Shown: positions 1 through 5,531, counted from the first letter of the stretch. The stretch: 5,533 bases of DNA from Syntrophomonadaceae bacterium (GCA_030627145.1 DAOUSQ010000079.1:1-5533); one strand, 5' to 3'. Numbers and translations: made by a program. The notes: generated by a model from the letters alone, not told the origin.

Positions 1-309
1 ATAACAACAATCCCTGAAGAAAAGATTAATTCCACCGGGTATGTGGTTCATACACTGGAAGCTTCCATCTGGTGTTTCTTGAAATACGACTCATTTGAAG
101 AAATTGTTCTTGCCGCAGTTAATCTGGGAGATGATACTGATACCACCGCTGCTGTTGCCGGTGGTCTGGCAGGGATTTATTGCGGCCTGGAGGCTATCCC
201 TGAAAAGTGGATAAAGGCTCTGGCACGGTTTGAAGAAATAGACGCTCTGCTGCAGCGCTTTGCTCTGAATTTGGTCAACAATAAAAAATCAAGGTACCTG
301 TCCCCCTGA
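1..309 (+). CDS. ADP-ribosylglycohydrolase family protein, C-terminal part (5' end outside window)
   Basis: The reading frame is open from base 1 to a TGA at 307-309, giving 102 visible residues; the N-terminal part lies upstream of the window. Visible residues 41-48 read NLGDDTDT, followed by a Gly/Ala-rich helix (AAVAGGLAG), the hallmark of the DraG/ADP-ribosylglycohydrolase (ARH) fold. In this family the acidic residues of the motif bind the divalent metals that hydrolyse ADP-ribose from proteins or small molecules. The following PEKWIKALARFEEIDALLQRF segment matches the usual C-terminal helix. The last ten or so residues (about NNKKSRYLSP) are encoded inside a hairpin repeat and look like a replaced tail; the family normally ends close to the preceding helix. 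The substrate cannot be told from this fragment. Family assignment is firm. Whether the whole gene is intact is unknown. Confidence 0.9.
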   Translation: MTTIPEEKINSTGYVVHTLEASIWCFLKYDSFEEIVLAAVNLGDDTDTTAAVAGGLAGIYCGLEAIPEKWIKALARFEEIDALLQRFALNLVNNKKSRYLSP

Positions 310-314
310 TTTTT
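284..314. repeat. Small hairpin repeat (REP-like or terminator) containing the upstream gene's stop
   Basis: Arms AAAAATCA (284-291) and TGATTTTT (307-314) are perfect inverted repeats. After one mismatch, GG (293-294) can also pair with CC (304-305), around a loop that includes GGTACC. The loop and right arm hold the GC-rich tract GGTACCTGTCCCCC, which stands out from the AT-rich surroundings and resembles short interspersed palindromes seen in many bacterial genomes. That likeness is from memory, not a search. The element could act as a bidirectional terminator, since both strands end in a T-run. It sits exactly where the ARH gene ends and the antisense fragment begins, so it may also mark a recombination junction. 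Confidence 0.5.
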
Positions 315-422
315 GGGCAAGTAGATTTTATCCACCGGGAAATTCTTAAGTACATTAATTAGCCCCCCGATATGGTCGGAGTGCGGATGTGTTTCTGCAA
401 GGATATCTATATTAAAACCAGC
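315..422 (-). pseudogene. Fragment of a metallo-beta-lactamase-fold hydrolase gene
   Basis: Translated on the - strand, this stretch reads IDILAETHPHSDHIGGL, then INVLKNFPVDKIYLPK. The THPHSDH segment is the metal-binding HxHxDH motif of the metallo-beta-lactamase superfamily. The following GGL...VDKIYLP matches the ComEC-like/MBL hydrolase subgroup, where beta-strand, motif and helix occur in this order. Only about 35 residues are recognisable. Upstream (higher coordinates) the frame runs into AT-rich sequence with no family signal, and downstream it ends at the 284-314 hairpin and enters the antisense of the ARH gene. It is therefore a remnant with neither N- nor C-terminal part and should have no activity. 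The 5' flank has been taken over by the promoter and ribosome binding site of the transporter. Confidence 0.72.
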
Positions 423-447
423 CCGGAAATCAGCTTGTAGAAAGTAG

Positions 448-482
448 TATAATGAAAAAAAAAGATTTTCAATTAGAAGGAG
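448..482 (+). promoter_or_regulatory. Candidate -10 box and ribosome binding site of the MFS transporter gene
   Basis: A perfect TATAAT lies at 448-453. I see no good -35 at 16-18 bp upstream, so the promoter is only a candidate. A transcript starting near 460 would carry the strong site AGAAGGAG (475-482), eight bases before a TTG at 491. That site decides the start codon, because no ATG in this frame is as well placed. A run of nine A (455-463) lies just after the -10 box. Confidence 0.45.
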
Positions 483-490
483 AATACTAA

Positions 491-1790
491 TTGTGTCCAA
501 CAAATAACGTTTACAGGGAAATAAAGAAGGATAAACAGGTATGGAAATTCTGCTTTTATGGCTTTTTGAAAAACCTGAAATTCTTCGAGCCGTATCTTTT
601 GATATACCTTATCAATTTAGGCATGAGCCTATTTAATATTGGAATTCTCTATGCCATCAGGGAGGCTGTAGTATATATTTTTGAAGTTCCCTCAGGGATC
701 ATTGCAGACACTTATGGTAAGAAAAAAGAACTTATGATCTGTTTTACCTTTTATGTAATCTCGTTTGCATTTTTCTTCATAGCCAACAACTTTTTTTTTA
801 CTGATCATTGCTATGGTATTCTTCGGCCTGGGCGAAGCTTTTCGGTCCGGGACTCATAAAGCAATGATACTCACTTACCTGGAACAAAAAGACTGGTTTA
901 TGCATAAGACATTCGTATACGGGAGGACTCGTTCATTTTCACTTATAGGTTCTTCTATTTCAGCATTTGTCTCTATAATATTTGTATTAAACCTGCCGAA
1001 TCTAAGATGGCTTTTCCTGATATGCATCGTCCCGTATTTACTTGATTTTGCCCTGATCGTCTCTTATCCGGACAGCCTTGATGAAAAAAGAGAAAGCACC
1101 CTCAGCATAAAGGGCCTTTTTACAAACGGTTTTACACGTCTAAAAAGCATACATACCAACAAAACCCTGGTAAAAATTCTTTTAAGTTCATCAATGTATG
1201 ATAGCATCTTTAAATGTATAAAAGACTATATTCAGCCGATCATGGCTTCCATGGCTATTACAGCAGTAGCTATAAGTATAGTAGATCTCACCTCAGATGA
1301 TATTGTAAAGATATACCTGGGAATTATATACGGCATTTTTTATATCTTCAGTTCAATTGCATCTAGAAACGTGTATCGACTAAATAAATTAGCGACATCA
1401 GGCAAATTAATGACCCTGTTTTTCGATATCATGTCTCTGGCATCAATACTTCTATTTGTCACTATAAATAATAACTTGACATTGCTGGTTACAGCGTTAT
1501 TTTTCGTATTATATATTTCTAAAGATGCCAGAAGGCCACTGTTTGTAGATGTTTGCGGAGATAATATGAACAAAGATGAACGAGCTACCGCAATGTCAAT
1601 CGACAGCATGCTAACTGCCCTTTTTATGATAATATTCGCTCCTCTTTTTGGATTGATAGCCGATCACTTTTCTATATCCAGCCTGTTTTTATTTATAGGT
1701 ATATTTATCCTGGTAGTCAACCGTTTCCTGGATGTTTCTAAGGTAAATCAAGAAACAGTGTCTTCTAATTACCATTCCGCCAACCATTAG
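491..1790 (+). pseudogene. MFS transporter, split by a +1 frameshift at a nine-T run
   Basis: Two overlapping frames make one transporter. The first (TTG at 491, stop at 859) carries the N-terminus, the first hydrophobic helices and MFS motif A at residues 69-78 (GIIADTYGKK), preceded by EVPS. The second continues as LLIIAMVFFGLGEAFRSGTH, a typical helix 4 and loop, and runs through the remaining hydrophobic segments to TAG at 1788-1790. The frames join at T791-799: removing one T gives a continuous protein of 432 residues, normal for a 12-helix MFS exporter. The ATG at 813 lacks a ribosome binding site and lies inside a helix, so it is unlikely to be a separate start. Such proteins usually export drugs or small metabolites by proton antiport; the substrate is not predictable. 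The break may be a real mutation, a phase-variable tract, transcriptional slippage or a sequencing error. The last seven residues come from an antisense fetB fragment. Confidence 0.85.
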
Positions 1791-1897
1791 TGAATTTATT
1801 GTAGAAATCATCTCAGCAGTTACCACTTTCCTGACATAAACCATAACTGCCTCCCACAGTGTTGCTCCAAAACACAACAGTTGTTCTACCTCATTCA
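1771..1897 (-). pseudogene. Truncated copy of the fetB permease gene (internal fragment)
   Basis: These 127 bases align without gaps to 2522-2648 (constant offset 751); I count 12 mismatches, about 90% identity. On the - strand the copy encodes the part matching fetB residues about 160-202 (VEQLLCFGAT, then a helix, then INSLMV). Many differences change residues compared with the intact gene: P173L, A179V, A184V, G188E, P191S and V199G. This suggests loss of constraint. The fetB-like frame continues past 1771 only as unrelated antisense of the transporter. No start, no permease N-terminus and no C-terminus are present, so it is a relic. Its left end supplies the stop codon of the MFS gene. 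Confidence 0.88.
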
Positions 1898-1898
1898 A

Positions 1899-2203
1899 CT
1901 GGAGGAAGCCCGGCGTAAGACGGGATTTAAATTTGCTGAAGATTTGCAGTTAAGGTTGACCCAATTGGCTGAGCTAAATGTAGATATACAGATTGAATAC
2001 CTGTTAGCCAATTATGTTGTAGCGGAACTAGTAAATAGAAAGAGCTCACTCTCCTGGGGGTTATGGTGGATTTACATAATGTCTATGGAAATGGATATGG
2101 GAAAGTTTATACGAGTAATATTAACGGAGAATGCAAAGCTGATATAATTAAAACATTTAAAGATATGGGCTTGTTTGCTGAGCAGGTGAAGAGGTTAACT
2201 TAA
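1899..2203 (+). pseudogene. Decayed coding stretch of unknown family
   Basis: I do not recognise this gene. One frame (stop at 2147) is open from the fetB fragment and gives a helical, charged segment, EEARRKTGFKFAEDLQLRL, followed by TQLAELNVDIQIEYLL and ANYVVAELVNRKS. From about 2039 a second frame becomes protein-like instead (VDLHNVYGNGYGKVYTSN, then CKADIIKTFKDMGLFAEQ) up to TAA at 2201-2203; it contains an ATG at 2063 without a well-spaced ribosome binding site. The change of the protein-like frame near 2040-2060 suggests a frameshift in an older gene whose 5' end was lost at the junction with the fetB fragment. The alternative is a 46-residue ORF at 2063-2203 plus noncoding DNA. The terminator at 2249 lies 45 bases beyond the stop, as expected for the end of a + strand gene. 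Confidence 0.4.
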
Positions 2204-2248
2204 AGATAAACAGGATGTTTTTGATGCTTATTGTTTCTTTTTGCTCCT

Positions 2249-2294
2249 AAAAATGGTCAGGAAAGGGTGTTATTTCCCAATCCTGACCCTTTTT
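2249..2294. terminator. Rho-independent terminator, probably bidirectional
   Basis: A perfect 8-bp stem GGTCAGGA (2255-2262) / TCCTGACC (2281-2288) is extended inside by GGG (2265-2267) / CCC (2276-2278) after two A-A mismatches. It is followed by TTTTT on the + strand (2290-2294) and preceded by AAAAA (2249-2253), which gives a T-run on the - strand. It sits between the + strand remnant ending at 2203 and the - strand fetB stop at 2329, so it would end transcripts from both sides. Confidence 0.85.
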
Positions 2295-2328
2295 GATTGT
2301 AAGGTATTATGCCCATGGACACGAAGAT

Positions 2329-3126
2329 TTAATTTTTATGTATAGATTCCACCAGGGCCAGGTCTTCATTAAACATTTTCTTGTAAGATAGCCCAACAAT
2401 TAATAAACACCCTATGGCCACAGCTGCAGCAATCATTATCATAACTACAAATTGATACCGTACAGCTGACTGTGGATCCATTCCAGCCAATATTTGTCCG
2501 GTCATCATACCTGGAAGACTTACCAGTCCGACAACCATTAGTGAATTTATTGTAGGAATCATCCCTGCTGTTACCGCCTTCCTGACATAAGCCATAACTG
2601 CCTCCCACGGTGTTGCTCCAAAACACAGCAGTTGTTCTACCTGATTCACATGGGAATGAATTTCACTGCACATTCTATCAAGAGATAGAGCTATGCCATT
2701 CATTGAATTCCCCAGCAGCATTCCAAATATCGGTATCATTACCCGAGCTGAATACCATGGTTGGGGAGAGATAATCAAAATCACAACAATAAAACCTACT
2801 ACAAAGGTACTGGCAGTCAAGGAGATAAAAGATACTAGACCTGGATTAAACAGTGGTTTAGTGATACGCCGTGTAGCTTCACGACTGGCAATGAAGCACA
2901 TCAGTAAGATTATGGGTATAATAACCCCCAGGCTATTTAGTTTAAATATATATGTAAGGACATAACCAATTAGAGTCAACTGGACAAAGGCCCTGACTGT
3001 ACCCCAGATTAAAGATTTTATCAGACCAAGTTTTAATAAAGCCGATATCAAACCGGTTATCAGAACGAGTATGACACCCAGGATTAACTGTATATTAGAG
3101 ATTGCTATATAGGCACTACTACCCAT
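2329..3126 (-). CDS. fetB: FetB-type (UPF0014/YbbM) ABC transporter permease
   Basis: This 265-residue integral membrane protein has the length of its family (E. coli FetB is about 260). Hydrophobic segments lie at about 9-31, 36-60, 66-79, 97-119, 128-146, 186-206 and 222-246. Family landmarks are VRAFVQL (44-50), IPIFGMLLGNSMNGIAL (131-147) and GMMTGQILAGMDPQSAVRYQ (206-225), the most conserved UPF0014 stretch. The VEQLLCFGATPWEA segment (163-176) resembles a coupling helix that would contact the ATPase. The ATG at 3126 is preceded by AAAGGAG seven bases upstream. It follows fetA by 63 bases on the same strand, so the two are probably cotranscribed. In E. coli FetAB exports iron and protects against peroxide stress; the same role here is inferred from family and gene pairing. 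Residues about 160-202 are duplicated as a relic at 1771-1897. Other metals cannot be excluded. Confidence 0.92.
   Translation of the reverse strand: MGSSAYIAISNIQLILGVILVLITGLISALLKLGLIKSLIWGTVRAFVQLTLIGYVLTYIFKLNSLGVIIPIILLMCFIASREATRRITKPLFNPGLVSFISLTASTFVVGFIVVILIISPQPWYSARVMIPIFGMLLGNSMNGIALSLDRMCSEIHSHVNQVEQLLCFGATPWEAVMAYVRKAVTAGMIPTINSLMVVGLVSLPGMMTGQILAGMDPQSAVRYQFVVMIMIAAAVAIGCLLIVGLSYKKMFNEDLALVESIHKN
2522..2648 (-). repeat. fetB: Parent copy of the 127-bp direct repeat (partner 1771-1897), inside fetB
   Basis: This internal segment of the intact fetB is the source-like copy of the fragment at 1771-1897, in the same orientation and 751 bp away. Homology fades at both ends: left of 2520, where the other copy becomes transporter sequence, and right of 2648, where it becomes the unknown remnant. 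Recombination between the two copies would delete 751 bp and remove the 3' third of fetB. Confidence 0.85.
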
Positions 3127-3142
3127 TCATTTTCTCCTTTCT

Positions 3143-3187
3143 AACCCCAATAAAGGGTGGAAAAAAGCAATGCTTCTACCAGGGGTT
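3143..3187 (-). other. Fold-prone spacer between fetA and fetB
   Basis: The 63-base gap between the two genes can form a nested imperfect hairpin on the - strand transcript. The outer arms are AACCCC/GGGGTT (3182-3187 with 3143-3148) and the inner stem is AAGC/GCTT (3172-3175 with 3165-3168), closed by ATT and followed by four more U (3161-3164). A further imperfect pairing of 3176-3180 with 3156-3160 has one mismatch. The structure could tune the fetA to fetB expression ratio by partial termination or mRNA stability, but the inner stem is short, so this is tentative. Confidence 0.3.
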
Positions 3188-3189
3188 TT

Positions 3190-3843
3190 TCACAAGTCTC
3201 CTATAGTTAAAACAGAAACATTTTCTAATTCATCGATATCTTCGTCCTTGTGTGAAACCATAATTATTGCCCGTTCACTATTCTTTTTAAGCCATTTATT
3301 CAATAGTCTTACTACCCTCATTCTGCTATCACTATCCAAATAAGCAGTTGGTTCATCCAGCAGTAAAATTTCGGGTTCAATAAGCAGTGCCCTTATCAAC
3401 GCAATTCTTGCAGCCTCGCCGCCTGACAGTGTCTGTGCCTCCTGTCCTAGCATATTTGGGGGAAGCTGAAGTTCCTGCATATATTGATGAACTTGTTCCA
3501 GGTTAAAAGACCTCTTTTGTTGAACACTGCTAATTGCAAAAGGCATCCTGAAATTGTCTTCCAAACTACCATCAAAAAGTACCGGATACTGCGACACATA
3601 ATGAATCCTTATTCTCCATTCCATAGGAGAATATGAGTGCCAGTGCTGTCCCCTGTAAATGACTTCCCCATCATGAGGTGTTAGTAATCTGGCCAGCATT
3701 TTCAGTAATGTGGATTTCCCCGACCCCGATACTCCCCTTACTGCCAGGATTGAGCCCGGTTCTACTGAGCCTGACTCCATGATATAACGATCATCGATGT
3801 CAAACCGGCGGTAGAGATTGTTAAATCTAAAAAACTGCTCCAT
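3190..3843 (-). CDS. fetA: FetA-type (YbbL) ABC transporter ATP-binding protein
   Basis: This 217-residue soluble ATPase should drive the adjacent permease. All nucleotide-binding motifs are intact: Walker A GVSGSGKST (37-45), Q-loop Gln85 in HYVSQYPVLF, signature LSGGE (139-143), Walker B ILLLDEP (159-165) with Asp163 and catalytic Glu164, D-loop YLDS (168-171) and H-loop His198 in MVSHKDED. The SQxPxLFxGSxxDN pattern after the Q-loop and the small size fit the FetA/YbbL group of exporter-type ATPases. The ATG at 3843 has GGAG eight bases upstream, and an in-frame stop lies a few codons further up, which fixes the start. It is the first gene of a two-gene operon with fetB. Iron export is inferred from the E. 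coli pair; the ATPase alone does not show substrate. Confidence 0.9.
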   Translation of the reverse strand: MEQFFRFNNLYRRFDIDDRYIMESGSVEPGSILAVRGVSGSGKSTLLKMLARLLTPHDGEVIYRGQHWHSYSPMEWRIRIHYVSQYPVLFDGSLEDNFRMPFAISSVQQKRSFNLEQVHQYMQELQLPPNMLGQEAQTLSGGEAARIALIRALLIEPEILLLDEPTAYLDSDSRMRVVRLLNKWLKKNSERAIIMVSHKDEDIDELENVSVLTIGDL

Positions 3844-3938
3844 AAATAACTCTCCTCAACCTTATTTCTCATGTCCAAAACCTGGGTCTTAAAATCCACT
3901 CGCTTAAGCTCAATAATATTATCTATTACCAGTATTAT

Positions 3939-3966
3939 ATTATTATATATCAAATTCCAGTTTCAA
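3939..3966 (-). promoter_or_regulatory. Candidate fetAB promoter
   Basis: On the - strand, TTGAAA (3966-3961) and AATAAT (3944-3939) are separated by 16 bases; each differs from the sigma-70/sigma-A consensus by one base. A start near 3932 would give a leader of about 90 bases before the fetA ATG. The leader includes the ATAATATTAT palindrome (3913-3922), preceded on the - strand by GATAAT-like sequence faintly recalling a Fur-type half site. The AT-richness makes chance matches likely. Confidence 0.35.
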
Positions 3967-4035
3967 AAAGTCATTAAAATTCATTCCCAATTAAGCTCAT
4001 GGCTTTCACTTCCACTCCTGGTAGATAAAGTATAC

Positions 4036-4200
4036 CTAACCTCTGAATGTTACATTCTGTCTTTCAAACACCGCGGTGCTTAAAAACAAAATAGTAACTA
4101 CATCATGCTCTATAGCCAATTCTGATTCTAATCTATCACTGAAACAAATTGCGAATTGGGGAAGATTATCAAATCCTTGTAGTATCCAGTTTTGGGGATT
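4036..4200 (-). other. Start-less open stretch in frame with the preceding small gene
   Basis: Directly after the TAA of the small membrane protein (4203-4201), the same - strand frame stays open for 54 codons to a TAG at 4038-4036. The translation is protein-like: GFDNLPQFAICFSDRLESEL, then AIEHDVVTILFLSTAVFERQ. There is no ATG and no ribosome binding site, and I do not recognise the family. It may be the remnant of a lost gene, or chance; in AT-rich DNA a 54-codon open stretch is uncommon but not rare over six frames. Confidence 0.25.
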
Positions 4201-4311
4201 TTAAGAAAATACTTTAATTCCCCAATATATAATAACAGCCCAAATTGGTATGCTTAAAAGTATCCCGTTAATTAGCCCCTGGAAAAACTTTATACCTTCA
4301 TCTTCTTTCAT
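4201..4311 (-). CDS. Small single-span membrane protein, unknown function
   Basis: The gene encodes 36 residues beginning MKEDEGIKFFQG and containing one hydrophobic segment, about residues 12-34 (GLINGILLSIPIWAVIIYWGIK). A short charged N-terminus followed by one membrane span is typical of small unnamed membrane proteins in Firmicutes. I chose the ATG at 4311 because AAAGGGTG lies six bases upstream and the DNA before it is low-complexity A/T. An in-frame ATG at 4389 with AGAAGG four bases upstream would add 26 basic, phenylalanine-rich residues and cannot be excluded. The gene is divergent from the UPF0158 gene and shares its upstream region if the longer start is used. No function can be given. 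Confidence 0.6.
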   Translation of the reverse strand: MKEDEGIKFFQGLINGILLSIPIWAVIIYWGIKVFS

Positions 4312-4433
4312 ATTTTTCACCCTTTTATTTTTATAATTTAGTTTTGCTCTAAAAAATAAAAACATACTCTTTGTAACATTTTTTTCCATATAACCTTCTG
4401 TATCCTATTATTTTTTGTTACAAAACAGGTAAA

Positions 4434-4462
4434 TATAATTGCAGGATTTTCAGACATGTCTG
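4434..4462 (+). promoter_or_regulatory. Candidate -10 box followed by a 12-bp palindromic operator
   Basis: TATAAT at 4434-4439 lies 64 bases before the UPF0158 start; the -35 region 17 bp upstream is a T-run (4411-4416) and poor. The perfect palindrome CAGACATGTCTG (4451-4462) sits just downstream of the -10 box, where a bound dimeric regulator would block initiation or early elongation. The region is also the divergent spacer to the small membrane protein gene. Confidence 0.4.
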
Positions 4463-4502
4463 TCTAATTATTACATTATTGCTTTTATATAGGGGGAATA
4501 AT

Positions 4503-4898
4503 ATGAAAAGCCTTAAAATTGATATGGATTTAATAAAAAATATGTTTTGCAGGAGGAATACAGGAGAAAATAATTACGTGGACACTGAAACAGGCGAAAT
4601 AATACATCTAACTGAAGAAAATAAAAATAATTTTCCAGACAGATATAAGAAAATCCCGTCTCTCAGTAAATTATCCTGTTTCGTGATGATGGTCAATTTT
4701 GCTAACTCAATGGAAGACCAGGCCTTAAAAGAAAAACTTTTAACTGCTTCAGCCAATAAAGAAGATCCTATGAAAGAGTATAATGAAGTACTACAAAATT
4801 ATCCCGTAGAATATGAACAATGGCAGGATTTCCAGCATCGTGAAATAGCAGAAGAAATTCAGCAATGGCTAAATTCATTAGGTATACAGGCCTTATAA
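4503..4898 (+). CDS. UPF0158 family protein
   Basis: This 131-residue soluble protein matches the UPF0158 family pattern in order: KIDMDLI at the N-terminus, then YVDTETGEII (residues 26-35), RYKKIP, a helix with MEDQALKEKLLTA, the YNEVLQNYP segment, EQWQDF, and a C-terminal EEIQQWLNSLGI. Members are small bacterial proteins of about 120-160 residues with no established biochemical function. The ATG at 4503 was chosen over the in-frame start at 4479 because AGGGGG (4491-4496) lies six bases upstream and the family begins here. The usual aromatic and glycine-rich AFRRFKD stretch is less conserved here, replaced by NKEDPMKEYNE. The gene appears monocistronic and faces the YjcQ-like gene 116 bases further on. 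No clear terminator follows it. Confidence 0.82.
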   Translation: MKSLKIDMDLIKNMFCRRNTGENNYVDTETGEIIHLTEENKNNFPDRYKKIPSLSKLSCFVMMVNFANSMEDQALKEKLLTASANKEDPMKEYNEVLQNYPVEYEQWQDFQHREIAEEIQQWLNSLGIQAL

Positions 4899-5014
4899 TA
4901 GACGCAGTCTTGCTGCATTTATACATAGATTTTTAGAAGAGTTGCGAAAAATTATAAAAAGAATTTATTTCTGTAGAGAAGAAATGGAGGAATTGATTTT
5001 AGATGGAATAATTA

Positions 5015-5299
5015 CTATGATTTCCGGATATCTTTAAGTAATTTTTCTGCATAATCTATTCCTTCTCTGGTCAATTTAACACTATCGGTAAACACTTCAA
5101 CCGGTCGGTGACACTTTCCCAAACGGATAACACTTGCATTACGAATTAAGCCTTCATATAGGAGCTGCTCAATAGCTATACAGAATAATTCAAAATCCAG
5201 TCCCAGTTTCTTACTCTTTATGTTATCGCTCACATTCGGTCTGTTTTTTTGATAATCATATAAAGCAAGTAATATTTTTTGTTTTGCTTTAAGTTCCAC
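5015..5299 (-). CDS. YjcQ-like winged-helix protein
   Basis: This is a small protein of 94 residues. It begins KAKQKILLALYDYQ (helix 1), continues with FELFCIAIEQLLYEGLI (a helix-turn-helix-like middle followed by the typical 'LxxEGLI' step) and ends with VKLTREGIDYAEKLL, the 'LTxxGxxYLE' close of winged-helix proteins. Overall order and size resemble the YjcQ family, which is found in Bacillus and in Firmicute prophages; its function is unknown, possibly DNA binding. The start is GTG at 5299, supported by AGGGGGTG five bases upstream. No phage genes are visible beside it. A general MarR/PadR-like winged-helix protein is the main alternative. It converges on the UPF0158 gene and ends at TAG (5015-5017). 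Confidence 0.6.
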   Translation of the reverse strand: MELKAKQKILLALYDYQKNRPNVSDNIKSKKLGLDFELFCIAIEQLLYEGLIRNASVIRLGKCHRPVEVFTDSVKLTREGIDYAEKLLKDIRKS

Positions 5300-5515
5300 T
5301 TTATCACCCCCTAACTTTAAATTCGCTTTATGGAATATTTACCCTTTTAATACATACAAATTTACCGTTTAGATATGTGTTATCATTTTACATATAGGTT
5401 AATGTTTACTAAATAATTTAACTTTCGCATGAAAAGTGATAAGTAGCAACAATTTTGAATTTTGAATTATAAATTTTGATTCCACTGCGAAAAGTCCGTT
5501 ATTATCTCTTTCCAG

Positions 5516-5531
5516 GGAGACTTCAGTCTCC
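5516..5531. repeat. Inverted repeat at the window edge
   Basis: GGAGAC (5516-5521) and GTCTCC (5526-5531) form a perfect 6-bp stem around TTCA. With one bulged G the pairing extends to CA/TG at the last base, so the structure may continue beyond the window. No T-run is visible before the edge. It may be a terminator stem, part of an RNA element or a mobile element end; this cannot be decided here. Confidence 0.4.

Larger units (their letters stand above)
3844..4200. other. Intergenic region upstream of fetA (357 bp) without a supported gene
   Basis: No gene with a start codon and ribosome binding site is supported here. Reading away from fetA, it contains the fetA leader, an 8-bp palindrome GCTTAAGC (3902-3909), a 10-bp palindrome ATAATATTAT (3913-3922), a candidate promoter (3939-3966), a perfect GC-rich palindrome CACCGCGGTG (within 4068-4077) and a 54-codon open stretch lacking a start on the - strand (4036-4200). 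No terminator is obvious for the small - strand gene ending at 4201. Confidence 0.5.

Noticed and set aside
813..1790. The second transporter frame as an independent 325-residue gene starting at ATG 813
   Set aside because: The ATG has no ribosome binding site, lies inside a conserved transmembrane helix, and the preceding codons in the same frame (LLIIA) continue the MFS pattern from the first half.
1881..2147. An 88-residue + strand ORF starting with TTG inside the fetB fragment
   Set aside because: The start lies in the antisense of a fetB relic, has no ribosome binding site, and the later part of the frame becomes low-quality (WGLWWIYIMSMEMDMG) while another frame looks more protein-like. 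It is treated as part of a decayed gene.
2693..2965. 90-residue + strand ORF inside fetB
   Set aside because: It is the complementary shadow of the conserved fetB gene, with no ribosome binding site.
4062..4082. ACCGCGG within CACCGCGGTG, reminiscent of the T-box antiterminator motif
   Set aside because: The T-box needs AGGGTGGNACCGCG with a specifier stem and a terminator before a synthetase or amino acid gene. The GGGTGG part is missing, no aminoacyl gene follows and no terminator stem is present. It is simply a short GC-rich palindrome.
4900..4918. GCAG/CTGC stem after the UPF0158 stop as a terminator
   Set aside because: The stem is only four base pairs and is followed by ATTTATAC rather than a T-run.
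4984..5037. 17-codon ORF on the + strand (ATG at 4984)
   Set aside because: It has no proper ribosome binding site and overlaps the 3' end of the YjcQ-like gene on the other strand; it is likely chance.
5451..5466. Repeated TTTTGAA units as a CRISPR or tandem repeat array
   Set aside because: There are only two to three imperfect short units without spacers; this is low-complexity AT sequence.
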